From Bolinopsis microptera (lineage: Eukaryota; Ctenophora; Tentaculata; Lobata; Bolinopsidae), in contig NC_087072.1 in NCBI RefSeq assembly GCF_026151205.1, positions 14,796,169 to 14,856,168 of the forward strand: a stretch of DNA of 60,000 nt, given 5' to 3'. The position numbers and the translations under genes were made by a program. Positions 45,173 to 57,470 of this stretch are shown piece by piece (the stretch's first letter is position 1; every line of letters starts with the position of its first letter). The notes below the pieces were generated by a model. The model searched no databases and was not told the DNA's origin. It saw only the letters and a program-made list of their open reading frames with translations.

Positions 45173-48100
45173 TCAAGGACCAGTATGTGAATGGTTAGCA
45201 TTTTCAAGTCTTTCTAAGTTTTCCTCTGACTCGTTTATCAATTCAGCCTCTCTTTCTCTCAACAGGACAGTAAATAAAGTTTCTTGCCAAACTTTAGTTG
45301 CGTTCTTCTTGCGATAAGCCAGGACGGCGGCATAGCACACATTCTCACCACACTTTTCTTCGAACCTTCTTTTCTGAAAATGGTCGCTATTCCGGCTCAT
45401 CTTCACCTCCTCAGAGCCCAGAATCTTCCAGGGTCGCTCTTTCATCGCCACCTTTTCGTACTCCAGACTGAACCTCCTAACTATAAACGTCATGGGAATG
45501 GCTGTCAAGATTGTAGACCCTATGATGACGATAGTTGCCATCAGTTTTCCTGGGCCGTACTTGGGGTACATGTCCCCATAACCGATACTAGCCATGGTGA
45601 CTTGAGCCCACCAGGTGGACTCTAGAATGGAGGAAAACTCGGGATTTGTTTTGTTGTAGAGCATTTCAGACAAACCATTTTCAGTGACGTAACCAAGACT
45701 CCCAGCGAACAGTGCCCCCACTATCCACACGAACAACATAACGAGAAGTTCCCATCGGCAACCTCCCAGAATCTTCAGTATGATCTGCAACCTTTCCGAT
45801 CTTCTGATAATTTTCAAACATCGTGCGACTCTGAAGATCTTTAGAATCATCAGCACTTGAATTTCTTTGTGACCTTCCTCTTGGACCGATGCCAGATCAA
45901 GGTAATAAGGAAGAAGGGCTAAAATATCGAACCACGTGGTTATGTCCATTATGAATTGTCTCTGGTCAAGTGTCACTATAGCTCGAGCTATAAAGTCAAC
46001 TGAAAAGAATAAAACACCCAGTAACGGGATGACCCCGATCTCGCGTATTTCTAACAAAATAGGCTGGTCTGACAAAAAGCTTTGGAAAGCCTCGTCCTCC
46101 TCCAATATAAAATCGACGACTGACAGTGCTATAACGAAGAATTCAAAAATCATGTAGCAAAACGCAAAAACAGAAGATTTGTGGTCGTTGAAGAAGGCGA
46201 AAGCTTTCTCCTTTCTTCCCACGTATTCAAAATCAGACGTCTTGAAACTTTTGTTCAAATCCGACCAGCCTATCTTAAAGAACTCTAGCTCCATTTCAAG
46301 GACCGTATCATCGAATTGAGGTGGAAACTCCACATCATCGTCACTCTGATAAAACCTGCAAATGTACTCGAATACGGAGCGGTTTCTGTCGAAGAAGTAC
46401 ATTCCTAGCTCTGGTCTGTAGAACCTCTCTACCGCTGGGCTCCCGAGAAGGGTCTGGGGCCATTGTTTTAATCTGTACCTGAAAAGTTCAGCGATAGACA
46501 ATATCATTATATTTCATGGCAGCTGACATGTAATTTGATAACAATAGTATTTGAAGTATCGCCAAGCTTTACTTTGAGATATTTAGAACGATTCTCAACG
46601 TCGATCGAATAAAAAGTAAAATCCTGACCTGGGAATGATGAAAATCTCTCCAGAAACATTGATTTCCATGACATCATAAGATTGTGAAACCTCATCCCAG
46701 CCTCCCTGGCTTTAATTAGCCTCCTTGCATTCTCTTTACTTTCTGATAGAGTTGGACTAACTTCTTCCTGTAAACAAGTCTTTTAAATATACCGTTCCTA
46801 CTTTAGATAACAACTCCACGAGATCTTACTTGCAGCATATGAGCATATCTTTATCTGGGTTTAAAGTTAGCCACATTGTGGCTTAAATAGACTCTATGTT
46901 TAGCTGAGTGACTGGTGATATAGCAATGCTATACAAAGGGTCTACTATGTTGGGCAAACACAACAGTAAACGTGCACAAATAAAATTTAAACAATTTTTT
47001 ACAAATAATTTGCTTGTGTTTGAAGTCTCGTAACACCTCACCATTTTTATGATTTCACATATGTTTTACATTCGAGGAAATAAAGCTTGATCGATCGTAC
47101 GGAGAGTGTACGAGATGATACGACTTGCGTAACGTTCAATTGCGAAACAAAAATAGATTTACCAGAAAATCAGAGCGATGTATTCCACTTCTGAAACATC
47201 TACGTTTATTTTTGTCATGAGCGACGTGTTTCACCACATGGTAAACGATAATAGCTAGCCAAATAAGTGCTAGCAGAGACATGACCGATGAAAGACGTGC
47301 ACTTGAGGCAAGCTCAATCGTTATTAGTGTAATTCGGCAACGAAGTATGAGATATACTTTTGTGGCGAAGTGAGGCGACGAAGCAAATATAAGTATCGTT
47401 ATATTTCGCGGTTGAGCTTACTCCCTTAATTATAATAACTATCAGTATCGACATGCCGACCAAACTTCACAATTTAATTTCTATCGGAGTCCTGGTCCAT
47501 ACTCTGGACAAGGTTACATTAGCATGAGAAATATACTCATGGTGTGATCAGTATGCTCTCATTCAGCCCTGAATCAGTCCGATAGGCTGATTAATCGTCA
47601 CGTGAGACTAAGAATAGTGAAATTTAACGGACTAGTTCGTTCATTATCAGGTGGAAATGTGTTTCGTAGTTACGTTAATCTAATCAGTCTCAACCACCAC
47701 TCGATCGTTATCTCAGGATATTAACTAGATTGCTCGAATACTGCTGGTGTTGCTCAATCGTGAAGATGAAGGGAGAATAACATTAATCATTAAACTTGAA
47801 AAGACTTTAATTTGAAGCATACTTATCCGTATCGCTATACTTATAGTATTGTCATTCCTCACTCTATCAGTGGATATATGAATTATGAACTTTGGGCAGT
47901 TTTTCTGTAAACACTGATTGAATTTGAAAACTGAATTCATATTGACGTACATCTAAATAGGAAAGATATTCATTTTCATTAGATCTTTTTCTGTTCTTCT
48001 TCAGGAGGAACTTGCTGCGGAAACTTTTCCCTCTTAGTCGAGTGAGAAGAGTCGCTGAGATGACTCCATTCCATTGTGTCCCAGACTGGACTGAGATCAT
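45173..48100 (-). CDS. Voltage-gated potassium channel (Kv type, T1 + six TM), 3-exon model
   Basis: Plasma-membrane Kv subunit. Model: 48100-47951 (uncertain), 46705-46629, 46478-45173; phases close, ~510 aa. Exon 2 gives the T1 start VMEINVSGEIFIIP, and exon 3 continues WPQTLLGSPAVERFYRPELG and YFFDRNRSVFEYICRFYQS. No Zn-type Cys-Cys motif was seen in T1. S1 is near residue 180-200. S4 (ILKIFRVARCLKIIRRSERL) keeps K/R at positions equivalent to Shaker R2-R6; R1 is Met. The pore reads TMASIGYGDMYP. In S6 the usual PVP is PMT (TAIPMTFIV), which may change gating; electrically silent Kv subunits also lack the second proline. The tail (~95 aa) is charged. The exon 2 acceptor (GCCAG) has a weak pyrimidine tract; translation could instead start at Met in VMEINV. 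The subfamily is not assigned. Confidence 0.85.
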
Positions 48101-48553
48101 TCTCCAAGTTCAGTTAAACAGCGTTAAATGAATACAAATAAATCAGAAACTTGTAACGATAACAAACATTTTAGTAACGCTGGAAACTAGTATGGTAAAT
48201 GTTAAAAAGAACATAGTATGTGTATAACGAGTGTAAATTTAGAGAAATTGTGCAGTGCAAGCTATTCACAAAATTGTTGATTTTGCGATATGCCAGGTTT
48301 AACAATATGAACTATCGTTCATGAACGATAAAATAATCAAATAATGTAAGCTGCTGTAGATATTGTAGATCGGTAAAACTAAAATCACGAAAATGAATTG
48401 CAATTTGCAAATGGGTTGACTGAATTAGCCAGTTTTCTATGATATAAGTCGAACTGTGCGATACTGGCCCATCTTGAAACCATCCTTGGCTATTGTACAT
48501 TTATTATAGTTGTACATTGAATTTGATAACCGCAAATATTTGTTTCAAATATT

Positions 48554-48615
48554 AGACCCGGCAATGAGACGCATCTCAGCGCGTAGGTCTGTAGTATAAG
48601 TTATAAACATACAAT
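48554..48615 (+). repeat. Divergent copy of the structured motif
   Basis: AGACC (48554-48558) pairs with GGTCT (48586-48590) around TGAGACGCATCTCA, and is followed by ATAAGTTATAAACATAC. Same layout as the other copies, with different sequence in both stems. Confidence 0.4.
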
Positions 48616-48794
48616 GCAATTTCAATACAGCTGAGACAAAATCATGAATCATTGCTATAGATAAATTATCTTTCCTTTCATCAAAGTCTTTTCCGGTTAT
48701 TCAGCTTTCGGTACCACGATCGTGACTTGTGTCACTTCCACTGACGTCACTGATTGGTGGATGGTCAAAAATTCAGTCAGAACTCAGAACTGTG

Positions 48795-48895
48795 AAATTT
48801 CGAACGTGCTAAATCACTCTACAGTCGATCTTCGAGACTGTTCTAAAAGGGCCCCCGACAGTTGAAACCAAATTGAACCGATGTATTAATTTCGG
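48795..48895. repeat. Dispersed repeat shared with 27055-27150
   Basis: CTAAATCACTCTACAGTCGA, later AAAAGGGCCCCCGACAGTTG and ACCAAATTGAACCGA, match the block near NPC1's 3' side. A third, weaker match is at 59360-59430. Confidence 0.65.
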
Positions 48896-49075
48896 ACGCT
48901 GATTCATAATCACCCCCATCACATAGGGTTAAAATACTCCCCTGGCGAGATATTGGCGAAAAACTGTCTCGATCAGTCGATCACGTTATATGACCGTATA
49001 ATAATATAAGGAAGTTAGTCTAATTGGGATCAGATTATAGGGTTAAAGTTTTTAATAGTCGTTCAGAGCTTAATT

Positions 49076-49497
49076 AACGGGTGATATCTCGTAAAATATC
49101 TGTTCCAATTCCATATACAATATACGGGTGATACCGCGTCGACGAGTCCAACTCGGCGCGCGTCCTGGTAGGTTATAAACCTACAATTCAGAGCCAGCTA
49201 GAGAAAGGGTTGAAGAAATTAGAAAGAAATATTTTTATTGTGATGATTCTCCGTTCATCAAAGCTTTGTTAGGCCTGATTTAGCTTTCAATTTCTTAATT
49301 GTGTTTTGTGCCATCCACGGTGAACTCACAAACTAAACTGGTCATTTTAGAAAAGTTCAGTTAAAACAGTTAATTGAGGATGTCAATTCATGGCAGCTCG
49401 GCGCGGCACAGTGGCGCATTTCGCCGATCTAGCCAGGATGTCGCTGTGAGAAGCCTCATTGAGTGCACGGCGCGGCACAGTAACGCATCGCGCTATA
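49076..49497 (+). mobile_element. Right half of a long-inverted-repeat element
   Basis: Two GGGTGATA phrases and one structured motif (49139-49192, ending GGTAGGTTATAAACCTACA) are followed at 49375-49497 by the same ~115-bp right end as in the 9292-10332 element (GGCGCGGCACAGTAACGCAT...). The left end is missing or rearranged. Confidence 0.6.
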
Positions 49498-50520
49498 ATT
49501 AGGCGGTGCACGATAAAATAAACTTGCTCGGATTTTCAAAATTTTTGTACCATCGTTTTCTAGAGACTGTGAGAATTTTCACAATACAAAATTTATTATA
49601 CCTTTTTGGAATGATCAGCGAGTTTCTCCTGGGTGCTATATTTGATGGTGCGCGGCTTTTGGAGCAAAATTAAGTGTAAAAGTCGCGTAATTTGACGAAA
49701 TTCGTTGATTTTTGTCGTATTATTCTGTCATATCTTCGGTTCCTGAATTGCTCTAACCAGAGCCCTCTCGCTTGCAGTAGCGCGCGTCACGCAGTACGCG
49801 TAGGCACATGGCTATGTGAAGTTCCTGAACATGAATCATGCTGAAAATTTGTCAGAACCTTCCAATCATATTTAACTACCGAACCTTATTTAATTGGGAG
49901 AGATTGGCCTTGATTAAGAGGTCTAAAAATGACAAAATAGGTATAAATTCGTTGATAACTCAAATTCTGACCATTGAAATTGCTCAAACTAAATTAGGTT
50001 TAGTAGAAAATAAGTGTTTACGTAAGCTGACAAAATTTCAACAAAATTTTTATCTGGGAAGTATTATAACTTTTTGATTGTTTCCAAAATAATGTGCTGG
50101 CCGAAATAAGAGCTAAAAAACCATTCAATGGTCAGCGCGCGCGTCTTATTGTCGATGGCGCACTGCCTACTATAATTAAAACAGTGAAATTTGATAAAAA
50201 CAGTGAAATTTCAAATTTGGAAATCGAGGAAACTAAAAAAGGTAATATTTGAATTTCAAATTTAGGATGGTAATTAACCACTTTACTATTTACACTCGAC
50301 TTTCTATACTCTTTAACGGATGTACGTTACTCGTATAAATTTCTTTAAAAGTAGCGCGCGCTGCTTTCTTCTAGAAATGTTAGCCCAAGGTAAGCGCTAT
50401 ATGACAAAGTTAAAATAGCACGCACCGGCTTAGTCCTATTAACAATTAACAGTGGACAATTGGAATAACCCGGCGCGCGCTATTTTTGATTTTGTACTTT
50501 GTAGCACTTGCCTCGGCTAA
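49498..50520. other. No gene seen; repeat remnants
   Basis: A 79-codon AT-rich open frame near 49838-50077 has no recognisable domain. Remnants at 50330-50380 resemble, in reverse, a segment of the 9292-10332 element (AGTAGCGCGCGCTGCTTTCT). Confidence 0.4.
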
Positions 50521-50533
50521 CATTTCGAAAAGA

Positions 50534-50635
50534 TTAACGGGTAAAACTCGTAAAATATCTGTTCCACATAGACCGTCGACGAGTCCAACTCGGCGCGCGT
50601 CCTGGTAGGTTGTAAACCTACAACGAGAAGAAAGT
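50534..50635 (+). repeat. Dispersed structured motif, copy next to compact element
   Basis: AACGGGTAAAACTCGTAAAA, then CGTCGACGAGTCCAACTCGG, and the hairpin GTAGGTT-GTA-AACCTAC, directly abutting the left end of the 50637-50988 element. The left arm of the outer stem is altered here (CCACATAGAC), so the stem is incomplete. Confidence 0.55.
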
Positions 50636-50636
50636 T

Positions 50637-50988
50637 GTAGCGCGATGCGTTACTGTGCCGCGCCGCGCACTCAATGAGGTTTGTTGATTGACGATGCGAA
50701 GCAAGAATGCTAGTTCGCGCGGCGCGTCGAAGCGGCGAAGTCCTCCAATGAGGTTTGCGCTTCTCACTAGATCGGCGAGATGCGCTACCGCGCCGAGCTT
50801 CCATGAATTGACTTGTATCACGTGGTGACCCCCACGGTCGCTTCACCCCTGTACAGTTTCGACGATACAGGGGGAGCCGCGCACCCGTGCGCGGCGGGTC
50901 ATACAACGTATGACAAGAATTGACATCGTCAATTAAGTATTCAGTAATATTAAATGCGCAGCACGGCCCAGTAACGCATCGCGCTACT
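50637..50988. mobile_element. Compact copy of the long-inverted-repeat element, ~350 bp
   Basis: Starts GTAGCGCGATGCGTTACTGT and ends CAGTAACGCATCGCGCTAC, so the extreme ends match the 9292-10332 element. It contains the cloverleaf-like cassette (50817-50915) and little else, which suggests the cassette plus ends is the minimal unit. A rearranged segment lies inside the left end (50680-50745). Confidence 0.65.
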
Positions 50989-51132
50989 TACCTGAGGACC
51001 CCAGGCTATTATGTTCATAAACGAATAAAGATTCGGCGGAATGACAGGCTGAGCGCCGCCCAGTAACGTGCTACAAGTTTACAACGTATGAAAAGGGTGT
51101 ACCGCATAAAGACTTTTTCCACTTTAATAGTT

Positions 51133-51175
51133 GTAGCGCGATGCACTACTGGGTCGCGCGCGCATCAAATAATGC
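51133..51175. repeat. Isolated element end
   Basis: TTGTAGCGCGATGCACTACT and GGGTCGCGCGCGC resemble a diverged left end of the same element family. No right end follows nearby. Confidence 0.45.
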
Positions 51176-52100
51176 TTCTCGCAACCACAGTAGTGTGCAA
51201 ACCAACATTCGAACCACCAGCAGCTGGTGGTCAATTTCCTACGAACGCGACTTAATTTTGGTTCAGACTGGAGTCGAGCGCTACGTTATAGCTGTATATA
51301 TAGCTCGTTTCACAGCGAAATCTTCATTTATTGAGTTTGTCTGTCGATTATGTTGGAGTTTGTATTTTTAATTTTGTACTCGAATACTGTTAATTTATTT
51401 TTATTAAATAGTTGTTTTTCGTAACAGCACACTAGTACGTGATTCCTTTTGTTATTCTTACATAATTAGGAAGATTTTAAACTTCAATACTATAAATAAT
51501 CAAATATTTACGAACACCGATCATCGGTATGTACCCATTATGCATTATTGGTATCGAAGTCTTATGTTGAGCTGGATATCGAAAAATTTCAAAATGTAAG
51601 GCTGTAATTTTGTACTTGTTTAGGTGTAGAACTAGGATTAACAACTTGATTGCTAGGAGCTAGGAAGAGATTTTAGTAATGATGACCCTTTAAACTTAAA
51701 CTATATCTCTAGTGCACTTCGATCGGTTTTCTTTTCAATTTTGATAAAACCTAGTCGTGATCTTTGTTTCAGAACTTCACTAATTTATTAAGTTTTGTAG
51801 TTTATATAGACGGAACATGAGCAGATACCATTTGATTAATTATAATATATCCGATTTGAAATATTATTCTGTCGGAGTTTGAGTTCAACATGGACACATT
51901 TATTAACATCCCGCATGAATTTGTGTCGTCTTTACAATTTTTTGCGCTGAATTTGTATGCTTATTAATACTGCCGCATGATATCAGTAGCTGCTATAAAA
52001 CTAGAGTGTATAGCATGTGTATTATACGATGTTTCCCACGTAAAAATCGCAGGTTGTTTTGGTGCGGCTGGGCACTCTACTGGTGATTGACACCAGAGAC
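51176..52100. other. Intergenic, no gene seen
   Basis: AT-rich sequence with one short open frame (51141-51371) that begins inside an element end and has no recognisable domain. Confidence 0.4.
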
Positions 52101-53230
52101 TGAGAAAAACTTTGACATAATTTTCAAGTTTGATATGACCTAATAACTACCACATTTACAGGAAGTATGGTAATACATTCTTGTCAGCTGTCTGGGCAAA
52201 TCTTCTCTCGCAGAATTGGATTAAAATTTAATGTATTTTATTTCTCACTTCCAACGATGTCGCAATTATTAGGTAAAATTTGAAGTTATTTTGAGATTCA
52301 ATTAATAAATTTTAGATTGCAGCTTGATATCACTTATTATGTACATTGTACTCGGTTGCAAGGGTAGAACTTATGAGAATACTATCATAGTATTATTGCA
52401 CTATACTATTATGGGTTCATCAAAGTTCGTATCATGATTTGTCACAATTAAACCATCGAGTCACTTGAGGAAACCCGTTAAAGCTCGCAATTGGCGACGA
52501 GATAAAGTTTGTGGTACCTCTAGATGTTAAGTTAACTCTTAGGCTCCAATCTTCCTTACTATACCTACCACTCCTTCTTCCTTGATAAGAAGTAGATCCA
52601 TCTGGAACAGTGAGCTGCTTCTTCCCTTCTATCCCGTACTAGCCTACTCAGCTCTCTCCAAACCGTGAACAACTACTCCCGGTGCTAGAACTTTAACCGC
52701 ATAATTATAACAGCACAATTCTTTCGCTTGAATCTCAGTCTGCTGTAAGACTGCTGAATCACTTGTATGATTCAGCAATCTGCTCTTTAGATGGTACCGT
52801 TACCTCCCGCCATAAGACTGTGCCGTCTTGGTGACCTTGAGAATATCATAAGGTCCGATATATAAAAGCACTATCCAATATCGAGACCCACTCAGGATCC
52901 CAAACCACGACTCCTTTCGGTCGTCTGTACTTGCTTTTTTCCTCCCAGCATGGACTAAGTCAATGATACTGTCTTACATCGCTGGCCTTGTTCTTATAAG
53001 TGTTCTCTCGGCGCTCACAAGATAACATGTTCAGAGATCTGTTGCAGAACCTTGTCGTGCCGTCATTTATATACTCCTTGACTAAGAGCTACTTTACACC
53101 TACAGCAAAAATGTGCTAAATGATACCCATCCTCTCCTCACATTACTGTACTTGCACTTACCATCCTCATCTTCGCCATAGAGGTGGTTAAGAGGGTGAC
53201 GTACACAGCATCTAGCACGAATCCAATAAG
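52100..53230. mobile_element. LTR-retroelement debris
   Basis: ATTGGCGACGAG at 52484-52495 matches the primer-site region of the 35817-39658 element. The ~350 bases before it may therefore be an LTR, though no second copy is in the window. On the minus strand, 52960-52780 reads LLYIGPYDILKVTKTAQSYG, reminiscent of the C-terminal part of a gypsy integrase. The frame is broken (TVLWREVTVPSKEQ in another frame). Boundaries are not defined. Confidence 0.35.
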
Positions 53231-54004
53231 TGAGTCTACAGTGCGTGTCGAAATACATTGCATGTACCCTTATATATTAATTGAGACAGAATTTTAATAA
53301 ATCAACAAATTCTTAAAATTTAAAAAGGTAGAATTTAATTCTATGGCATTTATTGAAACCTGCTTTTTTAAAGTTGAGAATTGGTTTCAATTTCTAGAAT
53401 ATCACGATAATGTTGACTCAAAACTGTTTCAGGCAGCTATCAAGTCTCAAGATATGACATAATTTGATAGAATGTTAGTACCAACGCTATCAGTGCATTG
53501 AAGTCGAGTTCTCGATACAGGTATTATAATTAGGTTCTATCGACCGTTTTTGTAGTCTTAACTCATTTTTATTTGTTATTATACGACCAATTAAAACCTA
53601 GCAAACCAGACTTCTTTATGTGCTAAACCAGAAAAAGAAGCAAACCAGACTTCTTTATGTGCTAAATGTTACTTTAACCTTAATAATAGCAGCATTGTGG
53701 CAGATATCCAGTTACATTTTTTCCAGCCGTATATTATAAATATACAGGGTGGGCCAAAAGTCAGTGTGCAAACGTTGGCATTAATAGCTCAGTCACTGAG
53801 TGCCCAATTGAAATAATTGGTTCTGGTATGACTTACTACCACCACTGGTTCGAGAAATTTGTCAAATCGAAACATATTTGTGTTCATTGTTTTCAAAAGA
53901 AGGTTCATTTTCGCATTTATTTGATAGTTTGGATAATCGGATCGAGCCAAATTTTATTGAATTGTGTTTAGCCATTTAAATTACGTTTGCTCTAAAAAAA
54001 TGAG
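53231..54004. other. No gene seen
   Basis: Contains a short direct repeat (GCAAACCAGACTTCTTTATG, near 53600-53660) and a Tc1/mariner-like end TACAGGGTGGGCCAAAAGTC at 53752. No supported exon. Confidence 0.4.
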
Positions 54005-54124
54005 AGTATATATATATTACTCATGCAACTAAGATAAATTGAGTATAAATACTCAATTTATCTTAGTTTAAGTTCCAAGTTATATAACTCATTTTCTAAA
54101 GGTCTCGTAAACTTTAATCAATTA

Positions 54125-54330
54125 CAGAGGGTGTGGCCTCTTTTTCACTGAAAAGACGCCATCAGATTTCATTGCATTCTGGGACCAATTTTGGTGTGAT
54201 TTAAAGTATCCTACAAATTGGTGTTTACTGTTTCGACTTTTGTAAAATCACTGTAACAATATAATCTGTATTCTTATAGTTTCAACCATAATAGTGAAAT
54301 AGAGGGGCTGGCCAATAGCCACACCCTCTG
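54125..54330. mobile_element. TA-flanked MITE (unit 1)
   Basis: 206 bp with termini CAGAGGGTGTGGC and GCCACACCCTCTG flanked by TA, Tc1/mariner-like. Copies are at 55368-55573 and 56611-56816 in units 2 and 3. No coding sequence. Confidence 0.75.
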
Positions 54331-54984
54331 TAATTGATTTAAGTCTACGAAACTTTCAGAAATTTGTGTGTAATTCGGAGATAAATTAAACAAGTTGTTA
54401 TCGGCCACCATGTGTAAACGGAATGTTCTAGCAGACTGTATAATACTATAACATACATTTTCTTACACACACATAATCTAATCTCTGGAATGTTGCTATG
54501 ATATCAATGGCAATGTTTTGATACTGTGTATTATCATGATTATGCCTTACAGGCCGATCTTCCGATGGAGTTTCGGTTGCCATGGCAACACATCAATATG
54601 ATAAAGAATTTGTAAACGCAGTCACAACTCTGTCGTGTACACTGTACGGTGCGAGCGGTTATTTTATGATAGGTAACATCTACTTTTTCAGCATTTGCGG
54701 GATGACCAGTTCACACGTATATTTTCGCAGACACAACTTCGCATAAAATTATATCCAATTATTCTATAACCAATTATCTACACGGACTTCTGTCTAAATA
54801 TGAACGGAATCGAGAAAACCAAATATTATATGTTTCATCCTGAAGTGCTGAGTTCTCAGGCAGTAAAATCATGATCCTGATAGATATCGAAGTCTCCTTA
54901 AATGATTGTCTCTGCTGCTTAATATATCTGGATTGTCGTTGGGAGGCGATGCAGATTTGTTTACTTTTAAGGGGGAGGTTCTGC

Positions 54985-55179
54985 TCAGCAGGAGAAAGAG
55001 GTGATGCACATTTTGTATTTGTCTGACATGTAGGACTTGAGCCACGTTTCCGTAAGTGCAATAAACGGTAACGAGTGGTTTTTGGATTTCTCCTGAATAA
55101 GAGCTGAGATTTTTGGCACTTCCCATATACTCGCACTTGATGCACAGGATTCATGGACTGGACATTTAAGACGAGGCAT
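54985..55179 (-). pseudogene. Non-LTR endonuclease fragment (unit 1)
   Basis: The minus strand reads SLPFIALTETWLKSYMSD, the conserved TETWL motif of the LINE apurinic-type endonuclease. A stop follows shortly after. Overlapping longer frames in this unit have no domain and are shadows. Confidence 0.7.
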
Positions 55180-56227
55180 GAGGAATAACGGGCACGTGCA
55201 GTGTATCCTCTGAGGCGGTAGGAACTGCTGGTAGTGGTATAGTGGGTAGTATATATATATTACTCATGCAACTAAGATAAATTGAGTATAAATACTCAAT
55301 TTATCTTAGTTTAAGTTGCAAGTTATATAACTCATTTTCTAAAGGTCTCGTAAACTTTAATCAATTACAGAGAGTGTGGCCTCTTTTTCACTGAAAAGAC
55401 GCCATCAGATTTCATTGCATTCTGGGACCAATTTTGGTGTGATTTAAAGTATCCTACAAATTGGTGTTTACTGTTTCGACTTTTGTAAAATCACTGTAAC
55501 AATATAATCTGTATTCTTATAGTTTCAACCATAATAGTGAAATAGAGGGGCTGGCCAATAGCCACACCCTCTGTAATTGATTTAAGTCTACGAAACTTTC
55601 AGAAATTTGTGTGTAATTCGGAGATAAATTAAACATGTTGTTATCGGCCACCATGTGTAAACGGAATGTTCTAGCAGACTGTATAATACTATAACATACA
55701 TTTTCTTACACACACATAATCTAATCTCTGGAATGTTGCTATGATATCAATGGCAATGTTTTGATACTGTGTATTATCATGATTATGCCTTACAGGCCGA
55801 TCTTCCGATGGAGTTTCGGTTGCCATGGCAACACATCAATATGATAAAGAATTTGTAAACGCAGTCACAACTCTGTCGTGTACACTGTACGGTGCGAGCG
55901 GTTATTTTATGATAGGTAACATCTACTTTTTCAGCATTTGCGGGATGACCAGTTCACACGTATATTTTCGCAGACACAACTTCGCATAAAATTATATCCA
56001 ATTATTCTATAACCAATTATCTACACGGACTTCTGTCTAAATATGAACGAAATCGAGAAAACCAAATATTATATGTTTCATCCTGAAGTGCTGAGTTCTC
56101 AGGCAGTAAAATCATGATCCTGATAGATATCGAAGTCTCCTTAAATGATTGTCTCTGCTGCTTAATATATCTGGATTGTCGTTGGGAGGCGATGCAGATT
56201 TGTTTACTTTTAAGGGGGAGGTTCTGC

Positions 56228-56422
56228 TCAGCAGGAGAAAGAGGTGATGCACATTTTGTATTTGTCTGACATGTAGGACTTGAGCCACGTTTCCGTAAGT
56301 GCAATAAACGGTAACGAGTGGTTTTTGGATTTCTCCTGAATAAGAGCTGAGATTTTTGGCACTTCCCATATACTCGCACTTGATGCACAGGATTCATGGA
56401 CTGGACATTTAAGACGAGGCAT
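56228..56422 (-). pseudogene. Non-LTR endonuclease fragment (unit 2)
   Basis: Identical in sequence to the unit 1 fragment, carried by the tandem duplication. Confidence 0.7.
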
Positions 56423-57470
56423 GAGGAATAACGGGCACGTGCAGTGTATCCTCTGAGGCGGTAGGAACTGCTGGTAGTGGTATAGTGGGTAGTATATATA
56501 TATTACTCATGCAACTAAGATAAATTGAGTATAAATACTCAATTTATCTTAGTTTAAGTTGCAAGTTATATAACTCATTTTCTAAAGGTCTCGTAAACTT
56601 TAATCAATTACAGAGAGTGTGGCCTCTTTTTCACTGAAAAGACGCCATCAGATTTCATTGCATTCTGGGACCAATTTTGGTGTGATTTAAAGTATCCTAC
56701 AAATTGGTGTTTACTGTTTCGACTTTTGTAAAATCACTGTAACAATATAATCTGTATTCTTATAGTTTCAACCATAATAGTGAAATAGAGGGGCTGGCCA
56801 ATAGCCACACCCTCTGTAATTGATTTAAGTCTACGAAACTTTCAGAAATTTGTGTGTAATTCGGAGATAAATTAAACAAGTTGTTATCGGCCACCATGTG
56901 TAAACGGAATGTTCTAGCAGACTGTATAATACTATAACATACATTTTCTTACACACACATAATCTAATCTCTGGAATGTTGCTATGATATCAATGGCAAT
57001 GTTTTGATACTGTGTATTATCATGATTATGCCTTACAGGCCGATCTTCCGATGGAGTTTCGGTTGCCATGGCAACACATCAATATGATAAAGAATTTGTA
57101 AACGCAGTCACAACTCTGTCGTGTACACTGTACGGTGAGAGCGGTTATTTTATGATAGGTAACATCTACTTTTTCAGCATTTGCGGGATGACCAGTTCAC
57201 ACGTATATTTTCGCAGACACAACTTCGCATAAAATTATATCCAATTATTCTATAACCAATTATCTACACGGACTTCTGTCTAAATATGAATGAAATCGAG
57301 AAAACCAAATATTATATGTTTCATCCTGAAGTGCTGAGTTCTCAGGCAGTAAAATCATGATCCTGATAGATATCGAAGTCTCCTTAAATGATTGTCTCTG
57401 CTGCTTAATATATCTGGATTGTCGTTGGGAGGCGATGCAGATTTGTTTACTTTTAAGGGGGAGGTTCTGC

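Noticed and set aside
54774-55154. 126-codon frame repeated three times
   Set aside because: No domain. The overlapping frame encodes a LINE endonuclease start, so this is a shadow carried by the tandem units.
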